From the NCBI GenBank assembly GCA_947474995.1, contig CANJNJ010000015.1, positions 1 to 52,358 of the forward strand: 52,358 nt of DNA, read 5' to 3'. Source of the stretch: Opitutaceae bacterium (lineage in GTDB: Bacteria > Verrucomicrobiota > Verrucomicrobiia > Opitutales > Opitutaceae). Under the pieces are notes generated by a model. The model ran no database searches. It was not told where the DNA came from and saw only the letters and a program-made list of their open reading frames with translations. Of this stretch, positions 42,071 to 51,905 are shown piece after piece (position 1 is the first letter of the stretch; the number at the start of each line of letters is the position of its first letter). Both the position numbers and the translations under genes were made by a program.

Positions 42071-42095
42071 GTTTGTCATCTAATAGATGACAAAC
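42071..42095. repeat. 25-base perfect palindrome (copy 2)
   Basis: It is identical in all 25 bases to 24607-24631 (GTTTGTCATCT-AAT-AGATGACAAAC). It lies 56 bases upstream of the ppnP start, in the gap before the LysM gene's 3' end. Confidence 0.8.
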
Positions 42096-42151
42096 GGAGC
42101 GAGGTTGCCGCATGGCGGCCCGGTGGGGAACGATGCCACCCGGATGACTCG

Positions 42152-43414
42152 TCAGGGAGGCGGGATCCGCAATTCCATCCCTGGCTGGAGCGGCCGGCCG
42201 GCCCCGAGCAGCTTGGAGTTTGCTTCCAGAATGGAGCGCCAGCGCTCGGGGTCGTCGTAATACCGCCGGGCGATATTCCGCAGGGTGTCGCCGGCCTGGA
42301 CCAGATAAACCCGGATGACGGGCTTGGTGCTTTCACGGCCGACGTTGACCCGGCTGGGATTGGTTCGGAATTCAGCCGTGGCGGCGACTCGGGTCGGTGG
42401 GGCCTTGGCGATTTCCGGTGCGGCCGGATTGGGCGTCGACGATCCCAGGCTGGACGCGGCGGACGCGTTCTGGGCGATGGCGGCGGCGAGTTCGGCGCGC
42501 GCGGCCGCGGTCGCTTGTTCGGCCCGACGGCGGGCATCTTTCTGTTCGAGGAGTTCGGCGCTGAGCTGGGTGAGGGTGGCTTGCACCTGATGGTTGCTCG
42601 CCACGATGTTCTTCAATTCGGCATTTAGTGCCACGTTTTCGGTGCGGGCGCGTTCGAGGTCGGCCTTGGCGGCGACTTCGGAAGGTGAGGCCTGGGCGAT
42701 TTCCGGTACGATCGGACGGGGCGGTAACGGCGCCCGGTCGGATTCGGTGGACGTGTTCTGGGCCACGCCGGCGGCCAGTTCGGCGCGCGCGGCGGCGGTC
42801 GCTTGTTCGGCCCGGCTCCGGGCTTCTTTCTGCTCGAGGAGCTCCGCGCTGAGCTGGGTCAGAGTGCCTTGAGCCTGATCGTTGCTCGCCACGACGTTCT
42901 TGAACCGCGCGTTCAGGGCCACGTTTTCGTGGCGGGCGCGCTCGAGATCAGTCCGGAGTTGGGCGGTTTCCTCCTGCAATTGCGTGTACGTCCGAAGCGA
43001 GGTCGCCAGTTTTTCCTCGAGCTCGGAGACCTTGGCGCCGGACGCGGACACCGCGTCGCTGGCCGTTTTGGCGGCCGCGTTGCTGGCCGCACGCTCGGCC
43101 GAAAGTTTGGCATAACTGGCCCGCAACGTGGCGAGTTCGCGGGTCGTTTCATTCAGCCGCGCGACGGACTCGGGCGATCGGCCGCCGTTGGGGTTGTGGT
43201 CAAGGGCGGTGCGCAAGGCGTCCCCTTCCTTTCGGGCCAGCGCCAATTCCTGCTGCAGGACCTTTCGCTCGAGGCTGAGCTCAGCGACCGCCTGGGCCGG
43301 CGCGGCCTCGCCCGTCAGCTCCACGTTCGAAGTCCCGCGCCGAAAATGCGTCAGACTGCAGCCCGCCAGGAGCGGAAGCAGGACGGCGGCGAGAATGGCC
43401 CGAATAATGAACAT
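42152..43414 (-). CDS. LysM-domain coiled-coil lipoprotein
   Basis: This 420-residue protein has a lipoprotein signal (AAVLLPLLAGCS, Cys19), a long Ala/Glu/Leu-rich coiled coil (about residues 45-345) and a C-terminal LysM domain (about 370-418: VYLVQAGDTLRNIARRYYDD, ILEANSKLLGAGRPLQPGM). LysM binds peptidoglycan glycans, so the protein may link a membrane to the cell wall. Inside the coiled coil a 96-residue unit is duplicated in tandem. A paralogous protein is encoded at 48699-50063. I start at MFIIRAILA; a further 13 upstream codons are possible. Confidence 0.85.
   Translation of the reverse strand: MFIIRAILAAVLLPLLAGCSLTHFRRGTSNVELTGEAAPAQAVAELSLERKVLQQELALARKEGDALRTALDHNPNGGRSPESVARLNETTRELATLRASYAKLSAERAASNAAAKTASDAVSASGAKVSELEEKLATSLRTYTQLQEETAQLRTDLERARHENVALNARFKNVVASNDQAQGTLTQLSAELLEQKEARSRAEQATAAARAELAAGVAQNTSTESDRAPLPPRPIVPEIAQASPSEVAAKADLERARTENVALNAELKNIVASNHQVQATLTQLSAELLEQKDARRRAEQATAAARAELAAAIAQNASAASSLGSSTPNPAAPEIAKAPPTRVAATAEFRTNPSRVNVGRESTKPVIRVYLVQAGDTLRNIARRYYDDPERWRSILEANSKLLGAGRPLQPGMELRIPPP
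42371..42949 (-). repeat. Tandem 288-bp duplication within the LysM gene
   Basis: Two adjacent units of 96-97 codons (42662-42949 and 42371-42661) encode near-identical coiled-coil segments. Each starts DLERAR-x-ENVALNA and contains TQLSAELLEQK and RAEQATAAARAELAA. The paralogue at 48699 has only one such unit. Confidence 0.8.
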
Positions 43415-43596
43415 GAGGCGCCGATACGAAAGTGAAGGGACCGAGCGGGGCAATCATTCCCTTGTCTTGCCTGGGGACTTCGCCGGCCGGCGCCGGGAGC
43501 TTCCAGCGTCCGACCTACCGTGTGCGCCAATGTGCCGAGTCGAAACCGGCGGGCGCCTCGCCATGGCCCTGTCGAGACGCGACCATGGAGTGCCTG

Positions 43597-44047
43597 ATGA
43601 TGGCTTTCCTCCAGCGACTGCTGGCCGCGATTCGAAAACTGCCTTGGGCGGTTTTCGTGCTCGTGGGCGGCCGTGCGGATTTTTGTCGGCGACGCGTTGA
43701 CCACCGATTGCTTCGCGCTCTTTGCGCTGCTGTGGCTGCCGCACGGACTTCGGCCCGTGGAGGGTCGCGCGGCGGCGACGCGGACCATTTGGCAAAGCTG
43801 GCGCGAGGCGCTCGCGGACGTGGCGGCCAACCGGCGGTTTCTCCACTATCTCGGCGGCCTGCTTTGCCTGGCGGCGGCGTTTGTGCAGGTGTTCGACGTG
43901 CTCGCCGTGGAGGCGGTGGATCGCGGCCTGAGCCCCGGCCGCCTCTGGCGTGGTCATGGGTTTCAACGGATTTTTTTAAATCAGGTTCCTCGAGCTGCCG
44001 CTGAATCAGTGGGTGCGACGATACCCGCTCCGTCGCGTGCTTTGGTG
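43597..44047 (+). pseudogene. Remnant of an MFS transporter
   Basis: Reading across frames gives RIFVGDALTTDCFALFALLW, LPHGLRPVEGRA, ANRRFLHYLGGLLCLAAAFV, then after a shift GVVMGFNGFF and, past a TAA, LELPLNQWVRRYPLRRVL. The last motif is typical of the loop between two halves of multidrug MFS proteins. At least two frameshifts and a stop break it, and both ends of a normal 400-residue protein are missing. The following 288 bases up to the DUF1592 gene hold nothing I recognise. Confidence 0.65.
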
Positions 44048-44335
44048 AGGATCCCAGACTTTTGCGACCGCGGCCGATAAGTATCGGGCGATCAAGTTTT
44101 CCCGGCATCCGCACGCGTCCACCGCCCGTGTCTTTTCGAAAACGCACTCGGCTCGGCCGGGCGCGCGCATGGCTGGCTTCCGGGGTGGCCGAGGCTTACG
44201 GTCCATGAATAATAGCTCGAAATCGCACCGAACCTTGCTACGAACCAAGCTGCGAAATTTTAAGGCAGTTTACCTCTGGTTGATTGCGCGTTTGCTACCC
44301 CGATTACCCCTTTGCGTTCACCCCTTTCACCTCTG

Positions 44336-47197
44336 ATGAAGCCTTCCTCTTTTTTTTCGATTGTGGTCTCGCGCGGCGTGGGTGAATGCATCGCCATCGC
44401 GGGAGTGCTGGGCGTATTCCCCGCGCCGGCACTGCGCGGTGCCCAGGAATTCTCCGAAGCCGAGGCCTTCGCGTTCACGGACCGCTATTGTTCAAATTGC
44501 CACAACGACGTGGACAAGGAGGGCGGTCTCGATCTCACCAACGTGAAGTACACGCCGGGGGACTCGGCTAATTTTCTCACCTGGGTGAAAGTACATGACC
44601 GCGTCCGGTCGGGAGAAATGCCGCCGAAGGAAAAAAAGCGGCCGAGCGCCGCCGACGCCTCGGCCTTCGTCAAGGGCCTCGCGACCTCATTGACGGCGGC
44701 CGAGCAAATGACCGTGGCCCGCGACGGCCGGGCGGCGCGGCGGCGGCTCAATCGGATGGAGTACGAAAGCGCCCTGCGGGATTTACTCCAGGCGCCGTGG
44801 CTGCAGGTGCGCGATCAATTACCCGAGGACGGCGAGGCTTCCCGGTTTAACAAAGTCAGCGCGGCGCTCGACGTCTCCTACGTCCACATGACGCGCTACA
44901 TGAGCGCGGCCGATCAGGCGATGCGCCAGGCCATCAGCGTCCAGTTGGTGCACCCGGAAACGACGACCAAGCGCTACTACGCCCGGGAAGACAGCGGGAT
45001 TGCCCGGTGGAACGGGCGCCAGCGGGGTAATGTCACCCCGGAGAGAAATACCTTTCCCGCCCTCGGTACGAAGGCGCAGCCGGACGTGTGGGCGTCCAAG
45101 GAGCCGATGACCGTGGGCGACAAGGATCCGGCCACGCGGGAACAGGAGGCTGTCGGCTGGGTTTCGAGCAATTACATCACGGGTTTCGGTTCCAGCTGGA
45201 ACAGCTTCCGGGCCCCTGTTACCGGTCGCTATCGGTTGCGCTTCAGTGGCTACACGCTGTGGGTTGGTGGGTATGGCTATTGGAAGTACACCTACGGAGT
45301 GCCCAACGATGGCCTGATCGACGGGGTGCCGCAGTGGTACACGCCGAACTTTGCGGATATTGCGCCGGGGCGGCGGAATGAGCCCATCACGATTTATACC
45401 AAGGGCGGGACGATGAACCGGCGGCTGGGCGGATTCGACATCACGCCGGAGCCAACGGTGAACCAGCTTGATGAAGTCTGGATGCTCGCGAACGAGTACC
45501 TGGTGACGGACTCGTCGCGGTTCTTTCGCTCGCGGCCCACCATCAACAGCACGTTGATTTCGGCGCAAGGCGGTTACACGAATCCGCTCGCACAGCGCGA
45601 CGGCATGCCGGCCGTCGCCTTTCGGTGGATGGAAGTGGAAGGGCCGCTGTACGACGAATCCACCACGGCGGGCTATCGGCTCCTTTTTGGCGATTTGCCG
45701 TTGAAGAAAGTGGAAGCCGGCGCTCCCGGGGTCGCGATCGAGACGGTTTCGACGGCGTCTGCGGGCCGCGGTGGACGTGGCCGGGGCGGACGCGCCGCCA
45801 AGGGCGGTGACCCCGCGGATCCGGCCGCCGTCGCGGCGTACCAGCAGGGCGGGCGTGGTTCGGGCGACGTGTCGACTCTCAAGCCCGTGATAGTCGAGGT
45901 GGTTTCAGCCAACCCGCCGCAGGACGCAGAGCGGTTGCTCCGGGCGTTCATGCAACGCGCGTATCGCCGGCCGGTCGAGGAGCGGACGGTGCAGAATTTC
46001 CTCAAGCTGATCAATCAGCGGCGGGAGGCGGGCCTCGGCTTTGCCGGTTCCATGCTCGCGGGTTATACGGCGGTGCTGGCGTCGCCCCAGTTCGTGTTTG
46101 TCGATGAAGTGCCCGGTCGCTTGGATGACTATGCGCTGGCGACGCGGCTGGCTCTTTTCCTGTGGAACTCGGAGCCAGACGTCGCGCTGCGCGCGCGGGC
46201 GGCCCGCGGGGAATTGCACCGGCCGGAAGTACTCAAGGCGGAAACGGACCGCCTGCTCGCCGATCCCAAGTCGCAGCGGTTTGTCGATGCCTTCCTTGAT
46301 TACTGGCTTGAAATTCGCAAAATGGAGGACTCCACGCCGTCGACGGCCCTCTACAATGACTACTACCTCGACGACGCCCTGACCGAAGCGGCGCTGGCCG
46401 AGCCCCGCATGTTTTTCAGCGAACTGCTCAGCCGGGACATGCCGGCGCGGAACATCGTGGATTCTGATTTCACGTACCTGAACGATCGGCTCGCCGCGCA
46501 TTACGGAATTTCCCGTGTCGAGGGGATTGCGATGCGCCGGGTCGGCCTGCCCGGTGACAGCGTGCGCGGGGGACTGATGACCCAGGCGATGGTCCTCAAG
46601 GTCACGGCGAATGGCACGACCACGTCACCGGTGATTCGCGGCAAGTGGATCATGGAGCGGATCATGGGCTTTGATACGCCGTTGCCTCCCGCTTCCGTCC
46701 CGGCGGTTGAGCCCGATATTCGCGGCGCCGTCACGATTCGTCAGCAACTCGACAAGCATCGGGCGGATGAAAGTTGCGCGATGTGTCACCGGAAAATTGA
46801 TCCGCCGGGTTTTGCCTTGGAAAGTTTTGACGTGATGGGCGCCTGGCGTGAACGCTACCGCGCGACGGCCGTCGACGTGGAACCGGAAAAGGGCTTCGGT
46901 AAAAACGGCTGGCCCTTCGCGTTCCACCTCGCGCTGCCCGTCGACTCGAGCGGCCAGCTCGCCGACGGACGGGCGTTCAAGGATGTCCGGGACTTCAAGC
47001 ACCTGTTGCTCAAGGACGAGGCGCAAATCGCACGCAATTTGACGCGGCAATTGTCCGTTTTTGCCACCGGCGCGCCGGTGCGATTCAGCGACCGCGCGAA
47101 GATCGAAAAAATTCTCCAGGCCACGAGTGCCAAGGGTTACGGCGTGCGCAGCATCGTGAACGAAATTATCCAGAGCGACCTTTTCCAGAACAAGTAG
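44336..47197 (+). CDS. DUF1592 protein with planctomycete-type cytochrome c motif
   Basis: This 953-residue exported protein has a signal peptide (up to about residue 36), a haem-binding CSNCH (52-56) in a planctomycete cytochrome-like domain, and a second SCAMCH near residue 814. [19 protein letters not shown] is the DUF1587 hallmark; [20 protein letters not shown] the DUF1595; the DUF1592/DUF1588/DUF1585 parts follow, including [13 protein letters not shown] and [12 protein letters not shown] Gly/Arg-rich stretch ([15 protein letters not shown]) lies near residues 475-490. Such proteins abound in Planctomycetes and Verrucomicrobia; their reaction is not established. The next gene, DUF1552, is its usual partner. 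Confidence 0.92.
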   Translation: MKPSSFFSIVVSRGVGECIAIAGVLGVFPAPALRGAQEFSEAEAFAFTDRYCSNCHNDVDKEGGLDLTNVKYTPGDSANFLTWVKVHDRVRSGEMPPKEKKRPSAADASAFVKGLATSLTAAEQMTVARDGRAARRRLNRMEYESALRDLLQAPWLQVRDQLPEDGEASRFNKVSAALDVSYVHMTRYMSAADQAMRQAISVQLVHPETTTKRYYAREDSGIARWNGRQRGNVTPERNTFPALGTKAQPDVWASKEPMTVGDKDPATREQEAVGWVSSNYITGFGSSWNSFRAPVTGRYRLRFSGYTLWVGGYGYWKYTYGVPNDGLIDGVPQWYTPNFADIAPGRRNEPITIYTKGGTMNRRLGGFDITPEPTVNQLDEVWMLANEYLVTDSSRFFRSRPTINSTLISAQGGYTNPLAQRDGMPAVAFRWMEVEGPLYDESTTAGYRLLFGDLPLKKVEAGAPGVAIETVSTASAGRGGRGRGGRAAKGGDPADPAAVAAYQQGGRGSGDVSTLKPVIVEVVSANPPQDAERLLRAFMQRAYRRPVEERTVQNFLKLINQRREAGLGFAGSMLAGYTAVLASPQFVFVDEVPGRLDDYALATRLALFLWNSEPDVALRARAARGELHRPEVLKAETDRLLADPKSQRFVDAFLDYWLEIRKMEDSTPSTALYNDYYLDDALTEAALAEPRMFFSELLSRDMPARNIVDSDFTYLNDRLAAHYGISRVEGIAMRRVGLPGDSVRGGLMTQAMVLKVTANGTTTSPVIRGKWIMERIMGFDTPLPPASVPAVEPDIRGAVTIRQQLDKHRADESCAMCHRKIDPPGFALESFDVMGAWRERYRATAVDVEPEKGFGKNGWPFAFHLALPVDSSGQLADGRAFKDVRDFKHLLLKDEAQIARNLTRQLSVFATGAPVRFSDRAKIEKILQATSAKGYGVRSIVNEIIQSDLFQNK

Positions 47198-47259
47198 ACG
47201 CCGCCGAACTCACCTCCCTTTTTTCCAACCATTTCCCGCCGTCGGCGAACCTCATCCCC

Positions 47260-48612
47260 ATGAAAACGAAAGCCCAAGCCGCCCCCCTCTACGGACCATT
47301 CATCGCCACCCGGCAGCCGCTCTCCCGCCGCCGCTTTCTCCGTGGGACCGGCGTGGCCCTGTCGTTGCCCTTGTTGGATGCGATGATGCCGAGTTTCGCG
47401 CGGGCCCAGACGGCGAGCTCGCCGCTCGCTCCCGGCGCGGTGCCGCGGCGCATGTTCGCCGTCTGTAACAACCTTGGCCTGCTGCCGGCAAACTTCTTTC
47501 CCACGGGAAGCGGGCGCGACTACGTCGCGTCGCCGTACCTCGAACTGCTGAAGGAGCACCGCAACGACTTCACGGTTTTCAGCGGGGTGTCGCACCCCAA
47601 CGTCGATGGCGGGCATCCGGCGGACGTGTGCTTTGTCACGGCGGCGCCCCATCCCGGCAGCGCCTCATTCCGCAACACGATCTCGCTCGATCAACACATT
47701 GCCGAGCGCATTGGGATCATGACGCGGTTTCCGTCGATCACCCTTTCGGTCAACACCCGCTCGCGGAGTCTGTCGTGCACTGGGACGGGCGTGGCGATTC
47801 CGCCGGAAGACAAGGCGGCGGAAGTGTTCAAGCAGCTTTTTGTCCAGGGCACGCAGGTGGAGATTGACGCCCAGGTGCTCAGGCTCGAGACCGGCCGCAG
47901 CATCCTCGATGCCGTCGCCGACGAGGCGAAGAATTTGGAGCGCAACCTCAATGCGCCCGATCGAGAACGGCTGGATCAGTACTTCACGAGCGTTCGCGAT
48001 CTCGAGGGTCGGTTGAAGGCTTCGCAGGGCTGGGAGAAAAAGCCGAAGCCAGTCGTCAAGGCGGCCGTGCCGGTCGATCCCTCGAGTCCGGCGGAGTACA
48101 TGAAGAAAATCGGCGTGATGTACGATCTCGCCCGGCTGGCCTTCCAAACCGACTCCACGCGGGCCATCACGTTGATGATCGATAGCGTGTCCACGCCCGT
48201 GGTCGAGGGCATCCAGGACGTCGCGATCGTGGACGGCTATCACAACCTCTCCCATCACGGCAAAGCCCCGGACAAGATCGCCCAGCTGAAGGCGCTCGAC
48301 GAAAACCATATGAAGCTTCTGGCCAAGCTGTATTCCGACCTGAAAGCGGTGCGCGAAGGCGAGGATACGTTGTTGAACCGGACGATGATTGTTTACGGAT
48401 CAAATTTCGGCGATGCCAACGCGCACGTGTCGACGAACATGCCGGTCCTCTTTGCCGGCGGGGGTTTCAAGCACGGCCAGCACCTCGGCTTCGACAAGGA
48501 TCGCAATTATCCACTGCCGAACTTGTTCGTCTCGATGCTCCAGCGCATGGGTCTGGAGGACGACAAATTCGCCTCTGCGACAGGGACGATGCGGGGTTTG
48601 GAAATGACCTGA
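47260..48612 (+). CDS. DUF1552 Tat-exported protein
   Basis: This 450-residue protein has a twin-arginine signal, [20 protein letters not shown], cleaved near [24 protein letters not shown] and [19 protein letters not shown] match the DUF1552 family, which is related to sulfatase/alkaline phosphatase-like DUF1501 proteins. [11 protein letters not shown] and [16 protein letters not shown] lie in the second half. It follows the DUF1592 gene by 62 bases, a pairing seen widely in Planctomycetes and Verrucomicrobia. The two probably work together outside the cytoplasm; the substrate is not known. Confidence 0.93.
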   Translation: MKTKAQAAPLYGPFIATRQPLSRRRFLRGTGVALSLPLLDAMMPSFARAQTASSPLAPGAVPRRMFAVCNNLGLLPANFFPTGSGRDYVASPYLELLKEHRNDFTVFSGVSHPNVDGGHPADVCFVTAAPHPGSASFRNTISLDQHIAERIGIMTRFPSITLSVNTRSRSLSCTGTGVAIPPEDKAAEVFKQLFVQGTQVEIDAQVLRLETGRSILDAVADEAKNLERNLNAPDRERLDQYFTSVRDLEGRLKASQGWEKKPKPVVKAAVPVDPSSPAEYMKKIGVMYDLARLAFQTDSTRAITLMIDSVSTPVVEGIQDVAIVDGYHNLSHHGKAPDKIAQLKALDENHMKLLAKLYSDLKAVREGEDTLLNRTMIVYGSNFGDANAHVSTNMPVLFAGGGFKHGQHLGFDKDRNYPLPNLFVSMLQRMGLEDDKFASATGTMRGLEMT

Positions 48613-48698
48613 GTCCGGCCAAAACCCGCGGAGATTTTTTGGGCCGGCAGCCTACGGGCGGCACTCCGCGCCGTCCGCCTTCGCGCAGAGCGCGCGTG

Positions 48699-50063
48699 CT
48701 ACGGAATCCGCAGCGTGCGACCAACAACGAGATTGTTGGATTCGCCGAGAATGTCGCGATTCGCCGCCAGGATATCACCCCAACGGCCGGGCGTGCCGTA
48801 ATATTGGGTGGAAATCTTGGCGAGAGTGTCACCGCCGGCGACGACGTGGAAACGGCCGGGGCCGGCCGGGGTGGTCGGCGCGGGGGTTGGGGTGCTCGGC
48901 ACGCTCGTGACGAGGGAGGCGTTGACGCCGCTGAGATTAATCTTGGCCATCGGCTGGGCCGGCGGCGGCGGCGCGCTGGCGAGGCGCGACTTGAGCCGGG
49001 TATTTTCCTCGGTCAGGGTCGTGGCGAGCGATTGGGCGTCGCGCAGCTGATCGCGCAGCGCCTGAACCTGCGTGGCCGGGGCTCCGCCGCTCTTGAGCTG
49101 CGACAATTGGGTTTCGAGTTCTGTTTTCGCCGACGTGAGCTGGTTGCTCGCCGTCTTGAGCTGTTCGTTTTCGTCGCGCAGGAGCGACGCGTTGCGCAAG
49201 GCGCTGGCCAGTTTGGCTTCGACGTTCGCCAGTTCGGGCGACGGCCCGCGCGAGTCGGTTTCGACCGCACTGAGTTGTTGTTTCAGGCTGGCGCGTTCCG
49301 CCGTCAGCAATTCGACCCGGGTGCGGAGGACATCGAGTTCCTGCCGGAGTGCCGTGGTTTCGGCAGAACGGTCCGCTATCAGGGAACTGGCGGCGGGCGC
49401 GGCGCCGGTTCGCTGGGAGGCGAGTCCGGAGGCATTGGGCGCCATGGTGGTCAGCTCGGTTCGAAGGGTGGCGGCGTTCTGTTCGGCGCGGAAGCGGGCA
49501 TCCTTTTGCGCGAGCAGGTCCGTATTGAGCTGGGCGAGCGCCGCCTGGGCCTCTTCATTCTTGGCGGTGATCGTCTTGACCTGTTCGCCCAAGGTGACGT
49601 TTTCCGCGCGCGTGCGGGCGACATCAGCGCGCAGCCCCGAAATTTCCCCCTGCAGCTCGGTGAACGTGCGCAGCGACGCGGCGATTTTTTCTTCCGCGGC
49701 ACCCAACCGGGTGCGCAGCGTGCCGGCCTCGGCGGCCGAGGCCACGGCCTGATTTTTTTCACCCTGAAGCTTGGCGTAATCGGCCCGCAACGTCGCGAGT
49801 TCCCGGCTGGTTTGGTTAAGTTTTTCGACGAGCTTGGCGGAGGTGTCACCGTCGGCCGCGCGATTCTCGATGGCCATTCGCAAGGCGTCTCCCTGGGCGC
49901 GGGTCAAGGCCAGCTCTTGTTGGAGAATCTTTTTCTCTAGTTTTAGATCGAAATTCTCCTTCAGCAATTTCTCGTCGCCGATGACCGTGGTCACGGGGGT
50001 CGGTAACTTGCCCACGTGCACGTAACCGCAACCGCTAAGAAGGAGCAGGGCGGACAGGGACAA
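48699..50063 (-). CDS. LysM-domain coiled-coil lipoprotein (paralogue)
   Basis: This 454-residue protein has a short lipoprotein signal, SLSALLLLSGCGYV (Cys12), a long coiled coil (about 40-360) and a C-terminal LysM domain (about 400-453: FHVVAGGDTLAKISTQYYGT, ILAANRDILGESNN). It resembles the product of 42152-43414 in order and in segments such as KKILQQELALTRAQGDALR and QTSRELATLRADYAKLQGE. The start is TTG; upstream in-frame codons (IKPDAIASPIPHL) would give a better signal sequence but have no usual start codon, so the start is uncertain. Confidence 0.83.
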   Translation of the reverse strand: MSLSALLLLSGCGYVHVGKLPTPVTTVIGDEKLLKENFDLKLEKKILQQELALTRAQGDALRMAIENRAADGDTSAKLVEKLNQTSRELATLRADYAKLQGEKNQAVASAAEAGTLRTRLGAAEEKIAASLRTFTELQGEISGLRADVARTRAENVTLGEQVKTITAKNEEAQAALAQLNTDLLAQKDARFRAEQNAATLRTELTTMAPNASGLASQRTGAAPAASSLIADRSAETTALRQELDVLRTRVELLTAERASLKQQLSAVETDSRGPSPELANVEAKLASALRNASLLRDENEQLKTASNQLTSAKTELETQLSQLKSGGAPATQVQALRDQLRDAQSLATTLTEENTRLKSRLASAPPPPAQPMAKINLSGVNASLVTSVPSTPTPAPTTPAGPGRFHVVAGGDTLAKISTQYYGTPGRWGDILAANRDILGESNNLVVGRTLRIP

Positions 50064-50225
50064 AAGGTGTGGAATAGGCGATGCGATCGCATCGGGTTTG
50101 ATGAAGTGAGGATTTTTTGGCGGCGCAATGCCGAGAGGATGCGGAAATTACGGACTAGGGAATCCGCAAATCCGGTTCCGGCACAAGTCTCGTTTCGCGG
50201 CCCTCGGGGACGGCAGAGTGAAGGG

Positions 50226-51095
50226 TCACTTCTTGGCCGCTTTGAATGTGGCGAGTTCCGCGCGCGCGGCCGCAAGGTCGGCTTGGGCGGCGGTCAGGGC
50301 CCGGGCCCGCTCGGCGGCCAATACCTCGGCCTGTTGGGCTTTCGCCGCCACGCGATCAGCCAGTTCAATCCGGGAAGCGAGCGCCGCTTGGGCTTCTTTG
50401 AGTTGTGCCTGCAAAGTCTTGATTTCGGCGGAGGGATCTTGCGCCGGCGGGGCGTCGTCCGACGCGCGACCGCGGCCGGAGCTGCCGGAACTGGAATCAG
50501 GCTGGGCGCGCTCGAGTTCCTTCTTGGCCACGGCGAGATCGCTGGCGAGTTGGCGCTTTTCCTCGGTGACCGCGGCGAGTTGGTCGTAGAGATTCCTCGC
50601 TTCGTCGGGTGACGAGGGCGCGTGGCCCCCAGCTGACCCGGCTGGCGTCGCCACGGGCGCCGGGGCCTGGCTCTTTCCTGCCGCCGTTCCGGTGGGAGCG
50701 GTGGCGACCGCCTTGAGATAAGGATTGGTGCTTCGCAGTTCTTCCAGTCGGCGGCGTCCGTCCGCCAATTGCTTGGGCGTCATGTTGCCGAGGACGGTGT
50801 CGAGCGCCTTTCCGGTGCTGCCACTTTGGGCCGCGATGGTCAGCCAGGCGAAAGCCTCGGGCAGATTCACCGCGGTTTGCCGCCCTTGGGCAAACGCAAG
50901 GCCGAGATTGTATTGTGCGATGGCATTGCCGCGTTCGGCCTTGGCCTTGAGTGCGGCGAATTCGGCGGCGTCGTTCTTTTCCGTTTTTGGGGCAGCGGCC
51001 GCCGGAGCCGGGACGGCCGGCGCATTGGCGGCGGTAAGGCAGGGAACTGCCGTGACAAACGGCAGGACAAGGACGGCGAAACGAACCGACTTCAT
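50226..51095 (-). CDS. Exported Sel1-like/coiled-coil protein
   Basis: This 289-residue protein has a signal peptide (FAVLVLPFVTAVPCLTA), one or two Sel1/TPR-like repeats (AERGNAIAQYNLGLAFAQGR, AFAWLTIAAQSGS) and, after a Pro/Ser/Ala-rich spacer, a C-terminal coiled coil (IKTLQAQLKEAQAALASRIE, ALTAAQADLAAARAELATFK). Its coiled-coil style matches the two LysM proteins. It lies upstream of the second LysM gene on the same strand with 162 bases between them. Function is unknown; a cell-envelope scaffold is plausible. Confidence 0.78.
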   Translation of the reverse strand: MKSVRFAVLVLPFVTAVPCLTAANAPAVPAPAAAAPKTEKNDAAEFAALKAKAERGNAIAQYNLGLAFAQGRQTAVNLPEAFAWLTIAAQSGSTGKALDTVLGNMTPKQLADGRRRLEELRSTNPYLKAVATAPTGTAAGKSQAPAPVATPAGSAGGHAPSSPDEARNLYDQLAAVTEEKRQLASDLAVAKKELERAQPDSSSGSSGRGRASDDAPPAQDPSAEIKTLQAQLKEAQAALASRIELADRVAAKAQQAEVLAAERARALTAAQADLAAARAELATFKAAKK

Positions 51096-51434
51096 GGAGA
51101 ACAACAGCACGACGATAGCATTGGTGCGGGGAGAAACAACTCGCGAAGCGACGACTAAGTGTTTTCCCGTGCCGCGGAGTTAGTTGGGGCAACGAGCCGA
51201 AAGTCGGGCTGTTCGATTTTCGCGCTCGGGTCACGAGGGTAGTTCGCGCGCCGGCAACCGCGCCGCGGTCGTCGCTGCCGCTGGCGAGGCGCGGGTATCT
51301 TCGATCATGTGAGGCCGGGTGGTCGCCACGTTTCAGCCGCCGGGACCGCGTTGGGCCGCCCTGTGTCCAGCAACTTCAACTCGAGGCTTGCACGAAGGTA
51401 AGCTAGCTTACCAACATGTACCCCCCACGTCCCC
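51096..51434. other. 339-base divergent control region with a palindromic operator
   Basis: No gene is recognised. It separates the divergent Sel1-like and MarR genes and should hold both promoters. The clear element is the 16-base palindrome at 51397-51412. Confidence 0.6.
51397..51412. promoter_or_regulatory. Likely MarR operator
   Basis: GGTAAGCTAGCTTACC is a perfect 16-base palindrome 22 bases upstream of the marR start. Its symmetry and position fit an autoregulatory MarR-dimer site. A TTGCAC just before it (51388-51393) could be a -35 box, but no convincing -10 box is seen. Confidence 0.65.
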
Positions 51435-51905
51435 ATGGTCGCGCCGCACGCAAAATTTGAGCAGAGTATTGGCCCGATCCTGGGGGATATCAGCCGGCTG
51501 GCGCGGAAGGAATTTGATCGCCGGGTCCGCGATTTGCACCTCACGCGCGCGCAATGGCTGTTTCTCTACCATGTCACCCAGCAGCCGGGCTGCACGCAGA
51601 GTGAACTGGCGGAGCGCCTGCAGATGGAAAAAATCACGGTTAGCCGGCAGGCCGAGCGCTTGGTTCGGGCCGGTTGGATCGAGCGCTGCGACCATCAGGA
51701 CGATGGCCGGGCCTATCACCTCTATGTGACTCCGAAGGCGGAACCCATCATTGTCCGCCTTGCCGCGGTGGCGGAGGAATTGCGGGCCGATTATTTGCGC
51801 GGGTTGCCAAGTGCCCGTCGCACGGCGCTGATGGTCGATCTCTTGCACATCAAATCCAATCTCCTCCGTCTCGATTCGAAATCCAGACGCCGTTCTCATG
51901 AATAA
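51435..51905 (+). CDS. MarR-family transcriptional regulator
   Basis: This 156-residue winged-helix protein has LTRAQWLFLYHVTQQPGCTQSELAERLQMEKITVSRQAERL (read in parts, residues 37-76) and the wing ERCDHQDDGRAYHLYVTPK, which matches the MarR DxRxxxLxLT pattern. It likely represses its own operon, including the adaptor gene whose start overlaps its end by eight bases. The inducer is unknown, but the coupling to an efflux adaptor suggests a drug or toxin. Confidence 0.92.
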   Translation: MVAPHAKFEQSIGPILGDISRLARKEFDRRVRDLHLTRAQWLFLYHVTQQPGCTQSELAERLQMEKITVSRQAERLVRAGWIERCDHQDDGRAYHLYVTPKAEPIIVRLAAVAEELRADYLRGLPSARRTALMVDLLHIKSNLLRLDSKSRRRSHE

